From: Pandoraea iniqua
Lineage (GTDB): Bacteria; Pseudomonadota; Gammaproteobacteria; Burkholderiales; Burkholderiaceae
Reading direction: 5' to 3'
Assembly (NCBI RefSeq): GCF_902459685.1
Contig: NZ_CABPSF010000003.1
Coordinates: forward strand, 496,001-560,000
Length of the DNA: 64,000 nucleotides
A model generated the notes under the pieces. The model made no database searches. It saw only the letters and a list, made by a program, of their open reading frames with translations, and was not told the DNA's origin. A program made the translations under genes and the position numbers. The first letter of the stretch is position 1. The number at the start of each line of letters is the position of its first letter. Shown one piece after another: positions 1 through 8,112 of the stretch.

Positions 1-897
1 ATGCGGCGTATCTCGCAGAATGCCGATGTGCGCTGGCGAATAACCCGTGCCCGGCGGGTACACGAAGGTCAGCGGCGCGCCATTCGCAATGGCGGAGCTG
101 GCGAAGAAATCGATGGTGACCGCTACCGAAATCGGTGCGCGCATGCCATGCGACAAGCTGGCAAACGCACCGCCCGTCTCGGCGAAAACGAAGTTCGCTC
201 CGGCCTCGGAGAGCAATGCCCAGCCCTTGTCCCAACCTTCGGCTTGCAGCACCACATCGAGCAACGTGGGCGCGAAACCCACACGGCTCGGCACCGGGAA
301 CATGATGTGTCCGCGATAACGTGGCAGCGTGAGGTCCTGCCACGTTTTAGGTGCGGGCAGGCCCTGACGAGCGAGCGCCGCCGGGTCGAGCATGAAGCCG
401 AACCCGGCAATTTCCGACGCAACGAATCGCCCGTCCGGATCGGAGATGCGGAACTTGCCGACGTGAGACGGCAAGCCCGTGAGATCGACGTCGAGCTTGC
501 GCAGGGAACCTTCCTGCCCGAGATCGGCGAAGTTGCGCACGGCGGGCGACCAATAGACATCGACCCCGCCCTGCTTCGGGCCTTGCAGGTAGTCGTAGGC
601 ATCGCGATGCTGACGCCACAGAATTTGCAGCGCGATCTCCGGATGCTGCTTCTCGAACGCACGCTCGAAGGTCGCGACCACCTCCTCCGGATAGCTCGTG
701 AGAACCGTCAGGGTTTCGCGTTGTGTTGCACTCGCGGCCTTCGGCGGCGCGACCGTTGGCGGGGCATCGGCCGCATGGGCCGTCGCCACGACGCCGGTCG
801 TTGTCGAGAGTGTTGAAAATGCCGTGATCGCCGCGAATGCTGCCAATGCGAGCGTTCGAATCGTCTTGCCTGCCACTGCCTGCATACCCTGCTCCAT
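1..897 (-). CDS. Periplasmic ABC-type solute-binding protein (3' end outside window)
   Basis: An open frame runs from ATG at 897 through the window edge, giving 299 codons without a stop. The N-terminus is a signal-peptide-like hydrophobic stretch ending near AHA. The mature part starts ETLTVLTSYPEE and contains VDVYWSPA, GFGFMLDP and PKTWQDL, typical of the iron/thiamine/polyamine class of extracellular solute-binding proteins. The start overlaps the stop of the TonB receptor by one base (TGATG), so the two are translationally coupled. It probably delivers to an inner-membrane ABC transporter the substrate that the receptor brings across the outer membrane. The ModE box upstream hints at an oxyanion or its chelate, but the fold alone does not define the ligand. 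A second in-frame ATG lies at 885. Confidence 0.8.
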   Translation of the reverse strand, partial: MEQGMQAVAGKTIRTLALAAFAAITAFSTLSTTTGVVATAHAADAPPTVAPPKAASATQRETLTVLTSYPEEVVATFERAFEKQHPEIALQILWRQHRDAYDYLQGPKQGGVDVYWSPAVRNFADLGQEGSLRKLDVDLTGLPSHVGKFRISDPDGRFVASEIAGFGFMLDPAALARQGLPAPKTWQDLTLPRYRGHIMFPVPSRVGFAPTLLDVVLQAEGWDKGWALLSEAGANFVFAETGGAFASLSHGMRAPISVAVTIDFFASSAIANGAPLTFVYPPGTGYSPAHIGILRDTPH

Positions 898-2915
898 CAG
901 AACGCGTAATTCAGATTCACGTAGTAGTTACGACCGGCTTCCGGATATCCCTCGGTGTAGGCGTAGTTGCGATCGAAGATATTACGCACGCCGAATTCGG
1001 CCGTCACGTTGTGCACCACTTTCCACGCCAGTTTCGCATTGGCGATGCCGAACCCGGCGGCCACGCGACGCCCGTCGCTCGAGCTGACGCGCGACGATGT
1101 GAATTCCGTATCGCCGCTCACCGCGACCTTTGAGGTGATGTTCCACTTGCCATACAGGAACAGCTTATGGCGCGGCACATCGGTCAGCACAATCGACGGA
1201 TCGCTGCGGTTTTGACGGTTGATGTACGTGTAGTTGCCGCCGACTTCGATGTCGTCGCCGATCTGGCTATTCACCGACGCTTCGATACCCTGCGCCACCA
1301 CATGCCCGACGTTCTGCATCTGCGTGCACGGCGGGCTGCTGCAAGCGCTGGCCGGAAGCGATGCGGCCTGAATCAGGTTGCGGATGTCGCTGTAGAACAG
1401 GTTCAGCGCGCCTGTGGTGCCCGGCGCGATGCGCTCGCTGTAGCCGATTTCCACGTTGGTGGCGTGCTCGGGGCGCAGGCTCGCGTTCGGGATGGCCGTG
1501 CCCATGCGATACGAGTAGCGATCCTTGATCGTGGGGAAACGGCTCTTCTCAGCAACGCCGAGGTGCAGCTTGCCGGTCGGTGAGGTCTTGTAGACCATGC
1601 CCAACTGCGGATTCCAAGCGTCGACGTTGTCTTTCGGGAACCCGATAATCTGGTTCGCGGCATTGACGTCTTCGGCGCGGCGCGTGATGCGCTTGTCGTA
1701 GCTCACGCCGCCTTGCACGGCAAACCGGTCGGTGAACTCGTGGGTGTCTTCCAGACCGAACGACAGCGTGGCGTCTTCGAAATGCTGGTCCGGTTTGCCC
1801 GGATTGATTTCGTGGTGGAAGTCGTTCTTGATGTGTGCCGCGAACTTCACCGTGTTGGCGGTGAAGAGCTTGGTGCCGACTTCGGCGCTCGCGCCCCACG
1901 TGTGATCGTCATACGACGAGTTGGACGACGACTTTTTGAGCTGCGTCGAGTACGTGGCGTCGTCGTACATGCTCAGGCCGTTCTTGTAACGGTCGTAATA
2001 GGCGCGCACTTTCAGGTAGCTGTCGCTGCCCAGTTGCGTGCGCGAGATGTAGTAGAGACTTTCCTTGTCCCAGTACGGCCAGCGCCAGTAGCGCACGTTC
2101 TGCGTCGGGTCGGTGCCGGCATAAGGCGGGTTGCCCTTGCTGCCGACCTGATTGATGTAGTTCAGCGAGTATTCGTCGGTCGCGTTCGGCGTGAAGCCGA
2201 TCTTGACGTTGATCTTCTTGTCGCGGTTGTCCGAGTTGTTGCGTCGTCCCGGGGCCTGCGCGGGTGCGCCCTTGAACGCATCGGACAGCGTGTAGAAATC
2301 GCGCTCCAGATACGAGCCGCTGACTTGGAAGTACCACAGGCCTTGATTGCTGCCGAGGTTGAAGTTGCCTTGATAGCCGTTGTTGGCGAACTTACGGTCG
2401 AACACCAGCCCGCCGCCGATGTTGCCTTCGAAGGTGCTTTGCGGGCGGCGGCCGACCAGATTGATCACGCCACCCAGCGTGTTCGGACCGGCCAGCACGG
2501 TGCTGTAGCCCTTCTGGACTTCGATCGCGCCGATGTCGAAGGTGGTGAAGCGCGCAAGATCGACGTAGCCGTCGTACGAGACGTAGACGGGGATGCCATC
2601 GATCAGCACCGGCACCTGACGCATGTCGAAGCCGCGCACGTACACCATCTCTTCGTTACGCGGCCCGACCTTCGAAATGTTCACGCCGGGCATCATGTCG
2701 AGGGCGGCGCCGACCGTGACGCGGTTGGCCTGCTCGATCTGCTCGGCGTCGAGCGTTTGCGTGCCGATCGGCATGCGATCGCTTTTTGCGGTCACGTCGA
2801 CGCGGCCCAACTCGAATACCGGTTCTTCTGCGGCGTACCCCATGGTCGACGACATCGCTGCCGCCACCATCAACGGAAGCTTACGCTTCGACAACTTCTT
2901 CATCGTAAAACGCAC
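897..2915 (-). CDS. TonB-dependent outer-membrane receptor
   Basis: A 672-residue receptor: signal peptide (about 1-28), plug domain (RVTVGAALDMMPGVNISK, VYVRGFDMRQVPVLIDGIPVY, GGVINLVGRR) and a 22-strand-type beta-barrel ending in Phe (VNLNYAF), the usual signal for outer-membrane insertion. The start is read as GTG at 2915 because a GAGGGG ribosome site lies 8 bases upstream. The ATG at 2903 has no well-placed site. A ModE-type operator lies about 30 bases upstream of the start, so expression should respond to molybdate or tungstate. The family mostly imports ferric siderophores, vitamin B12 or metal chelates. A molybdenum-related substrate is inferred only from the operator and the coupled binding protein. 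Confidence 0.93.
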   Translation of the reverse strand: MRFTMKKLSKRKLPLMVAAAMSSTMGYAAEEPVFELGRVDVTAKSDRMPIGTQTLDAEQIEQANRVTVGAALDMMPGVNISKVGPRNEEMVYVRGFDMRQVPVLIDGIPVYVSYDGYVDLARFTTFDIGAIEVQKGYSTVLAGPNTLGGVINLVGRRPQSTFEGNIGGGLVFDRKFANNGYQGNFNLGSNQGLWYFQVSGSYLERDFYTLSDAFKGAPAQAPGRRNNSDNRDKKINVKIGFTPNATDEYSLNYINQVGSKGNPPYAGTDPTQNVRYWRWPYWDKESLYYISRTQLGSDSYLKVRAYYDRYKNGLSMYDDATYSTQLKKSSSNSSYDDHTWGASAEVGTKLFTANTVKFAAHIKNDFHHEINPGKPDQHFEDATLSFGLEDTHEFTDRFAVQGGVSYDKRITRRAEDVNAANQIIGFPKDNVDAWNPQLGMVYKTSPTGKLHLGVAEKSRFPTIKDRYSYRMGTAIPNASLRPEHATNVEIGYSERIAPGTTGALNLFYSDIRNLIQAASLPASACSSPPCTQMQNVGHVVAQGIEASVNSQIGDDIEVGGNYTYINRQNRSDPSIVLTDVPRHKLFLYGKWNITSKVAVSGDTEFTSSRVSSSDGRRVAAGFGIANAKLAWKVVHNVTAEFGVRNIFDRNYAYTEGYPEAGRNYYVNLNYAF

Positions 2916-2944
2916 TGCTTTGTCCCCTCTTCGTCTTGTTGTGA

Positions 2945-2972
2945 GTCGCTATATAGCGACTTATATAACGAT
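2945..2972 (-). promoter_or_regulatory. ModE-type molybdate-responsive operator
   Basis: On the plus strand the halves are TCGCTATATA (2946-2955) and TATATAACGAT (2962-2972), separated by six bases. The ModE consensus as I recall it from proteobacteria is ATCGCTATATA-N6-TATATAACGAT. Only the outermost base differs. The left part also forms a perfect 16-base palindrome, GTCGCTATATAGCGAC (2945-2960). The site is about 30 bases upstream of the TonB receptor start, a position suited to repression by Mo-bound ModE. Confidence 0.8.
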
Positions 2973-3382
2973 GGTCGCGCGAAATGCCGGACGCGAAACG
3001 ACGCGCCAGAACCCTTCGGGGTCCGGTGGTGGCAAATCGGGAGCGGATCGCGCGAACGCGGTTGCGCCGTATGAAACAAACAACGGCGGAGGCAGCGTAG
3101 GGGAAAGTAAAAATCTTGGCAAGCGAATGACGACCTATGTTCATCATTCATCTGCCGTGATAGTGGTTTTCGGGACGGTCGTCAGGCATGCCAAGTAATT
3201 CACAAGGCAAGGATGCTTCGGGGCACTGAGGCGGTGGCTTGGGCGATGCAACCGGCTCATGGGGTGGATGACGTGCGGGGTTGCACGCGTTGCAACCCCG
3301 CTTGATACACTGGCCGACTGCGGTGGTATGCCGCACCGCTGCCCTCCTTGTCCCTTCTCCCCCACTCCGACAGGATCACAAG
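2973..3382. other. Intergenic region between the TonB receptor and yciI-like gene
   Basis: No convincing gene is seen. Short open frames here lack ribosome sites and resemble no family known to me. The stretch holds the upstream promoter region of the TonB receptor on one side and a GGGGTTGCA dyad (3277-3299) on the other. Confidence 0.5.
3277..3299. promoter_or_regulatory. Perfect 9-bp inverted repeat upstream of the YciI gene
   Basis: GGGGTTGCA (3277-3285) and TGCAACCCC (3291-3299) are separated by CGCGT. The dyad ends 83 bases before the YciI start and has no T-tract, so an operator is more likely than a terminator. No regulator can be named. Confidence 0.4.
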
Positions 3383-3670
3383 ATGTACATCGTCGAACTG
3401 ACTTACCTGCAACCCACGAGCGCCGTCGACGTTCAACTCGTAGCGCATCGCGAATTTCTTGCCACGCAATATGAGCGCGGGGTGTTCATCGCATCCGGCC
3501 CCAAAAACCCGCGTGACGGCGGCGTGATCGTTGTCTCCGGCAAGGTCTCCCGCGCCGAGCTCGATGCGCTCATCGCGCAGGATCCGTTCCACATTCATGG
3601 CCTGGCGGATTACCGTGTCATCGAGTTTTCGCCGGTCAAATCGCACCCGCAAGTGACCGATTTGCTGTGA
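3383..3670 (+). CDS. YciI-family protein
   Basis: A 95-residue protein of the YCII/dimeric alpha-beta barrel superfamily. It opens MYIVELTYLQP and carries the family's conserved His near HREFLATQYERGVF and the FIASGPKNPRDGG segment, then DPFHIHGLADYRVIEF. The family is linked to small-molecule dehalogenation and dienelactone-type chemistry, but most members, including this one, have no known substrate. The ATG at 3383 is chosen because the conserved domain begins there. A TTG at 3281 would add an unconserved leader. It stands alone, 220 bases before ohr on the same strand. Confidence 0.85.
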   Translation: MYIVELTYLQPTSAVDVQLVAHREFLATQYERGVFIASGPKNPRDGGVIVVSGKVSRAELDALIAQDPFHIHGLADYRVIEFSPVKSHPQVTDLL

Positions 3671-3696
3671 TGCAGCCCTGCTGCCCCTGCTGAGTT

Positions 3697-3712
3697 TGTA
3701 TCGCCATGTATC
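3697..3712 (+). promoter_or_regulatory. TGTATC-N4-TGTATC direct repeat (copy 1)
   Basis: Two TGTATC hexamers start ten bases apart (3697 and 3707), the first preceded by TT. The same arrangement occurs at 4899-4914 (complement) and 15642-15657. Ten-base-spaced direct repeats are the usual target form of OmpR-family response regulators. This copy lies about 180 bases upstream of ohr. Confidence 0.45.
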
Positions 3713-3893
3713 TGACGCGGGCACGGACACAAAGCGTTGCCTGCGAGCGTTGTGCAGACACATGGCCGATACAGCCGCTTAGTTCAATGCGAGAAGTCGA
3801 TGTTGCAAGCGCCGGGACGTTCCGGCACGGATATCGTTTTCGCGTCGCTCCATGGCGCATTACTCGTTACTCAGTACTCAGCGGAGGCACCTC

Positions 3894-4313
3894 ATGACCC
3901 AGCTCGACAAAGTTCTCTACACCGGCCGCACCTACACCACCTCGGGCGGCCGCGACGGCACCGCACGTAGCGACGACGGACGGCTCGATATCGCCCTGTC
4001 GTCCCCCGGCACCAAGAGCACCGGCACGAACCCCGAGCAATTGTTCGCGGCCGGGTGGTCGGCATGCTTCATCGGTGCGATCGGGCTCGCTGCGCAAGCT
4101 GCCAAGGTGGCGCTTCCGGAAGATCTGTCGGTCGATGCCGAAGTCGACCTTGGCCGTGTGGGCGATGGGTATGCGCTGCAAGCGCGACTCAACGTGAACC
4201 TGCCCGGTGTTCCGCGAGACACGGCGCAGGCTCTGGTGGATGCCGCGCATAACACCTGCCCGTACTCCAAGGCCACGCGCGGGAATATTGGCGTGACGAT
4301 TACGCTGGCGTGA
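3894..4313 (+). CDS. ohr: Organic hydroperoxide resistance protein (Ohr/OsmC family)
   Basis: A 139-residue OsmC-fold thiol peroxidase that reduces organic and fatty-acid hydroperoxides, normally recycled by lipoylated proteins. The two redox cysteines are present: Cys58 in GWSACFIGA and Cys122 in NTCPYSKATRGN, the hallmark Ohr motif. Length and N-terminus (VLYTGRTYTTSGGRDGTARS) match Ohr rather than OsmC. ATG 3894 follows a GGAGG site by seven bases. No ohrR repressor gene lies next to it. The TGTATC direct repeat upstream is a possible alternative control element. Confidence 0.95.
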   Translation: MTQLDKVLYTGRTYTTSGGRDGTARSDDGRLDIALSSPGTKSTGTNPEQLFAAGWSACFIGAIGLAAQAAKVALPEDLSVDAEVDLGRVGDGYALQARLNVNLPGVPRDTAQALVDAAHNTCPYSKATRGNIGVTITLA

Positions 4314-4399
4314 TGTGGAATCGTTCGGTGCCTGTTTCCCTTGAGTAGTTGATGGGGAGGCGGCACCGGACGGTTTTATTACGGCGCTGTTGGAAACAC

Positions 4400-4440
4400 A
4401 AAGGGCGGGACGACATAGTTTTTATGTCGTCCCGCCCTTT
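4400..4440. terminator. Strong bidirectional hairpin terminator
   Basis: An 18-base-pair perfect stem (4400-4417 with 4423-4440) has a GTTTT loop. The AAAGGG/CCCTTT ends give T-runs on both strands. It lies between convergent ohr and the small exported-protein gene and would end both. Confidence 0.85.
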
Positions 4441-4503
4441 CTTGTTTCGGGTGGCTGCCGCGTGAGCGACAGCCATGTCCTGCGTTTCGAAACCTTTGAT
4501 TGC

Positions 4504-4737
4504 TCACGCCCCCTTGTACAGCGTCATGTTCAGGTGATCGATCTGACCTGACGTTTCAGCTGCGACGAGTTGGTTGTGGACCTGCGAAGCGCTCAGTGCC
4601 GGGCCACTTTCCGGCGTCCAGTGCGCCGCTTGCACAGCATTACCCGTGCTCGTGAGTACGTCGTTCGTGCCAGCAGCAAACGCCACGCCTGCGGTGCCAA
4701 GGGTAGCGAGGGTAACAGCGATCATCAGTGCTTTCAT
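4504..4737 (-). CDS. Small exported protein, DUF4148-like
   Basis: A 77-residue protein. It has a clear signal peptide, MKALMIAVTLATLGTAGVAFA, with predicted cleavage after AFA. The remainder of about 55 residues ends ALSASQVHNQLVAAETSGQID, the pattern of the short DUF4148-type periplasmic proteins abundant in Burkholderiaceae. ATG 4737 is preceded by GGAGA at seven bases. Function is unknown. Relatives are often induced by envelope, metal or oxidant stress, which I cite as general family knowledge. A TGTATC direct repeat lies about 165 bases upstream. Confidence 0.8.
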   Translation of the reverse strand: MKALMIAVTLATLGTAGVAFAAGTNDVLTSTGNAVQAAHWTPESGPALSASQVHNQLVAAETSGQIDHLNMTLYKGA

Positions 4738-4898
4738 GGTGATTCTCCAAAAGGTTTGAAATGGCAACGCCCGGATCGTGGGCTGCTCTGCGATGCCACC
4801 GCATCGATCCGCCGTTGTTGCTATTTAAACTTCGGGAGGTATCTGTCGTTTGTCTGGGAAGGTGTCGGGTGTGAGTGGATGTAGCTGAGGGGGTGCGG

Positions 4899-4914
4899 GA
4901 TACAGGGGGATACA
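4899..4914 (-). promoter_or_regulatory. TGTATC-N4-TGTATC direct repeat (copy 2)
   Basis: GATACA at 4899 and 4909 on the plus strand reads as TGTATC-CCCC-TGTATC on the minus strand, preceded by TT as in the other copies. It is upstream of the small exported-protein gene and also just upstream of the HNH gene on the other strand. Confidence 0.45.
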
Positions 4915-4984
4915 AATCAGACGGCAGAGCGCTATGATTCCCCCTCTCGGTCAAGAACCCGCCTTACGGAACAGAGTGCACGTG

Positions 4985-5620
4985 ATGAAACAAGGAAAAA
5001 CTAACAACGACAAACTTACCGATAAGCAGTCCAAGCTTTCCGAAAAGCTCTTGGATAAGCTCAGCGCTCAGGAGCGAGACGAGCTATTGGACTGGGCTGT
5101 TGAGTTCTATGCGGCCAAAGATACGAGCCAAGTTGCACTGAGAGCAAGATTTCCCGATTTTGATTTGAGCAAAGAAACCGAGCCAGAGCAGTGGCAAGAC
5201 ATATGGGGATATAAAGACCTGTATCAGGTCTCCAATCTAGGGAACATCACTAACAAAAAAACCGGAAAAATGCTGTCTCAGTCCGTACTTTCCGCAGGCC
5301 ACAGACAAGTCGGATTATTAAACAAGAACGGAAAACGAAAATCTCATTACGTGCATCGTTTGGTTGCAAAAGCGTGGGTCACGCCGGGAAATTCGCACGA
5401 GGTTGTTATCAATCACAAGAATGGGAATCCGGCAGACAATCGTGCATCAAATCTCGAGTGGTTGAGGCAAAAAGAAAATATCACCCAACCCGAAAAAGAA
5501 ATAAGGCGGCTAGCACGATTGAAGAAAATCGCCGAACCGACCAAAACACTTAGGTCCGCCAGAAAGAAATTGGCAGAAAACTATGCTCGCTTCCTAGCTA
5601 GTGATACTGGTGCGAGTTGA
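4985..5620 (+). CDS. NUMOD4/HNH endonuclease-like protein (likely acquired)
   Basis: A 211-residue protein. A charged, Lys-rich N-terminal helix region (1-60) is followed by a NUMOD4 motif (EQWQDIWGYKDLYQVSNLG, about 68-86). An HNH_3-type nuclease core follows, with His124 in VHRLVAKAW, His144 in INHKNGNPADN and Asn156 in SNLEWL. Such proteins are phage or homing-type endonucleases. The gene is visibly richer in A and T than everything around it, with Lys/Asn codons such as AAA and AAT, indicating horizontal transfer. No phage neighbours or duplicated ends were found. ATG 4985 is preferred over an in-frame ATG at 4934; neither has a strong ribosome site. Confidence 0.85.
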   Translation: MKQGKTNNDKLTDKQSKLSEKLLDKLSAQERDELLDWAVEFYAAKDTSQVALRARFPDFDLSKETEPEQWQDIWGYKDLYQVSNLGNITNKKTGKMLSQSVLSAGHRQVGLLNKNGKRKSHYVHRLVAKAWVTPGNSHEVVINHKNGNPADNRASNLEWLRQKENITQPEKEIRRLARLKKIAEPTKTLRSARKKLAENYARFLASDTGAS

Positions 5621-5658
5621 TGAGTGTCGTCATTGGCGTCAGAAGCAACGTCCAGCCC

Positions 5659-6666
5659 CTACTCCACCCTCAACCCATGCCGCAACCGCCCGGCGCGTTT
5701 GTATGCCTTAACCACCGTACTCACATCACACGACAGCACACCCTCCAGCGCACCAATTCGCTCGGTAGAAACCGTCCAAAGGTCATGGATGTCGTGGCAC
5801 AGCACGTGCCAGAACAACTGGGTGTTGCCGCTGGTGCCGAACAGGCAGCGCGTGTGCTTGTCCTTTGCCAGTTCCATCGCGATGCATTCGGCTTGCCCGG
5901 GCCGGGTCTGCACCGACAGGATCGCCTCAACACCGTAACCCACAAGCGAAGGCTCAAGCTCAACACGGAACGTCAACACATGGCGTTCGACCAGCCCGCT
6001 AATCATTCGCTGCACCTTGGGCTCGCTAACACCGCAGGCTTCCGCCAACACACCCAAGCTTGCCCGGCCATCTGACGCCAGCACCGCCAGCAAACGTGTC
6101 TCTTCGGCATTGAGTTCGAAGCGTCCGTCGCCCGGCGGCACCGGTTCCATCGGCACCGAGCCGTCAATGCGCCAGCGGCTTGCGCGCCGGAACGAACGCA
6201 GCACGATGCGGGACTCCACCTGCCGCAACCCCGGCACCTGCGGCAGCACTCGCACCACCAGATCCGACAACTGGTCCTGACTCTGCGTATTTATCTCTGC
6301 GAACAAGTCCGACGCCCCCGTCGTCGCCAGCACCACCTGTGTCTGCGGCAGACTAGCGAGATGGCAGGCAACCTGCTGCTCCTTGCCGTTTTCTACCTGT
6401 AACCAAGCGTGCAGCACCGGTCCGCTGCCGCCCGCCACCGGGTCCAACTCGCCGATCACCTTGGCATAGCCACCTTCCATCAGTCGCTGCAACCGACGCG
6501 ACAGCGTGCGCTCCGGCACGTCGCAGGTAGCGCTCAGATCGCGCCACGTCCCGCGCGGGTTGACCTGCAACGCCGCCAGACACGCCAGATCGGTGGCGTC
6601 GACCTCGACATTCCCTTCTTCTGACAAAGTCTCCACACGATTGTCCATATTCGATGTAGCATTCAT
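5659..6666 (-). CDS. Double-length Lrp/AsnC-family regulator
   Basis: A 335-residue protein, twice the usual Lrp length. It holds two complete Lrp-type units. The first helix-turn-helix is at about 24-75 (DLACLAALQVNPRGTWRDLSA...RTLSRRLQRLMEGGY), followed by a RAM-like ligand domain. A second unit begins at about 190 (ETRLLAVLASDGRASLGVLAEACGVSEPKVQRMISGLVE). It likely senses a small metabolite and controls the divergent MFS-amidase pair 78 bases away. No ribosome site precedes ATG 6666 or ATG 6648. A near-palindrome AATGTCGATATT at 6671-6682 next to its start may be its operator. The fused dimer could bind DNA as a pseudo-tetramer (inference). Confidence 0.88.
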   Translation of the reverse strand: MNATSNMDNRVETLSEEGNVEVDATDLACLAALQVNPRGTWRDLSATCDVPERTLSRRLQRLMEGGYAKVIGELDPVAGGSGPVLHAWLQVENGKEQQVACHLASLPQTQVVLATTGASDLFAEINTQSQDQLSDLVVRVLPQVPGLRQVESRIVLRSFRRASRWRIDGSVPMEPVPPGDGRFELNAEETRLLAVLASDGRASLGVLAEACGVSEPKVQRMISGLVERHVLTFRVELEPSLVGYGVEAILSVQTRPGQAECIAMELAKDKHTRCLFGTSGNTQLFWHVLCHDIHDLWTVSTERIGALEGVLSCDVSTVVKAYKRAGRLRHGLRVE

Positions 6667-6744
6667 ACTAAATGTCGATATTAAACGTAATTTGGCATTT
6701 CAAAGACAAAATTCAACAACCGAACAGAGACAAGGGCTCCTTCC

Positions 6745-8037
6745 ATGACCCAAGCAACCTCGATGGCTCCCCCGGTGCGGGCCGAGGCATCCAACGCACG
6801 CAAGATTGCCGCGGGCAGCATCGGCAACGCCGTGGAATGGTTCGACTGGACCATCTACGCATCTTTCGCAGTGTTCTTCTCCGGGCAATTCTTCCCGAAG
6901 ACCGATGAGACGGCCTCGCTGCTGGCAACCTTCGCGATTTTCGCCGTGGGTTTCTTCATGCGCCCCGTCGGCGGCTGGGCGCTGGGCATCTTCTCGGACC
7001 GCTACGGTCGTAAGGCTGCACTCGCGGCCACCATTCTAATGATGGCCGGCGGTTCGCTGATCATCGGCATCACGCCCACCTACGAAACCATCGGCCTCGC
7101 CGCCCCCGTGTTGCTGGTGATCGCGCGACTGATCCAAGGTCTGTCGCTGGGCGGTGAGTATGCCTCGGCTTCGACGTTCCTCGCCGAAATGGCGCCCAAC
7201 CACCGCCGCGGCTTCTTCTCCAGTTTCGCTTTCTTCAGCTCGGCCGCCGGCATCCTCATCGCCTCGGCCATTGGCTGGGCGCTCACCACCTATCTCTCGG
7301 CCGACCAGATGAAGGAGTTTGGCTGGCGTATCCCGTTCCTGCTGGGCGCGCTGGGTGGCTTGGCCGGCATGTGGCTGCGTACCTCCATCCCTGAGACGGA
7401 AGCCTCCGCCGAGCAACTCAAGCAGCAACCCGTGAAGCAACCGCTGCGCACGCTGCTGCGCGAGTACCCGCGCGAAACGCTGCGCATCATCGGCTTCTCG
7501 GTGCTGACGACGTTCGCGTTCTATCTGTTTGTCGCCTATGTGCCGACCTATGCGATCCGCGCGTTGCACGCCGACTCCCGGGTCGCCTTCGGTGCCAACA
7601 CCATCGCGATGATCGTGTTCATGTTGCTGCACCCGCTGCTCGGCATGCTCTCCGACCGCATTGGCCGCAAGCCGCAGTTGATCGTGTTCGCCGCTGGCTA
7701 CCTGCTGTTCTTCTACCCGGTCATCACCAGCATGCAGCCGACCTTCGCCTCGATTCTGGCGGTGGAGTTGTTCGGTCTGGTGTTGTACGCCCTGTACACG
7801 TCGATCGCGCCGGCCATCATGTCGGAGCAGTTCCCGACCCGCGTGCGCGCTGTCGGCATTGGTGCGCCGTACAACTTCATGGTGGCCTTGCTTGGCGGCA
7901 CGACGCCTTACTTGCTGACGTGGTTGCAAAGCATCGGCCAAGAGCGCTGGTTCTTCTACTACGTGCTGGCAGGCGCAGTCATCACGCTGCTCACCTTCAT
8001 CCGCATGCCGGAAACCAACGGCCGGCCGCTGAAGTAA
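6745..8037 (+). CDS. MFS transporter, metabolite:H+ symporter (MHS) family
   Basis: A 430-residue protein with 12 predicted membrane helices. The MHS signature GNAVEWFDWTIYASFAVFFSGQF opens helix 1. The MFS loop motifs SDRYGRKAAL and SDRIGRKPQL follow helices 2 and 8. MHS carriers (KgtP, ProP, ShiA, citrate types) import organic acids or zwitterions with protons. It diverges from the Lrp-type regulator and precedes an amidase by 75 bases on the same strand. Together they suggest uptake and hydrolysis of an amide or N-acyl compound. The substrate is not deducible. Confidence 0.9.
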   Translation: MTQATSMAPPVRAEASNARKIAAGSIGNAVEWFDWTIYASFAVFFSGQFFPKTDETASLLATFAIFAVGFFMRPVGGWALGIFSDRYGRKAALAATILMMAGGSLIIGITPTYETIGLAAPVLLVIARLIQGLSLGGEYASASTFLAEMAPNHRRGFFSSFAFFSSAAGILIASAIGWALTTYLSADQMKEFGWRIPFLLGALGGLAGMWLRTSIPETEASAEQLKQQPVKQPLRTLLREYPRETLRIIGFSVLTTFAFYLFVAYVPTYAIRALHADSRVAFGANTIAMIVFMLLHPLLGMLSDRIGRKPQLIVFAAGYLLFFYPVITSMQPTFASILAVELFGLVLYALYTSIAPAIMSEQFPTRVRAVGIGAPYNFMVALLGGTTPYLLTWLQSIGQERWFFYYVLAGAVITLLTFIRMPETNGRPLK

Positions 8038-8112
8038 CGCGACCATCGCGAATCTCGCGACGCCAGCCCTACGCCCGCGCCCCGCTTAGCCGGGGCGGCG
8101 GGTTCCGATTAC

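Noticed and set aside
1713-3074. Long plus-strand open frame (453 codons) opposite the TonB receptor
   Set aside because: It is antisense to a clear receptor gene, rich in His/Arg/Val from GC codon bias, and has no domain or ribosome site.
2881-3151. Short minus-strand frames upstream of the TonB receptor
   Set aside because: They run through the ModE-type operator and promoter region and overlap the receptor start; no ribosome site or homology.
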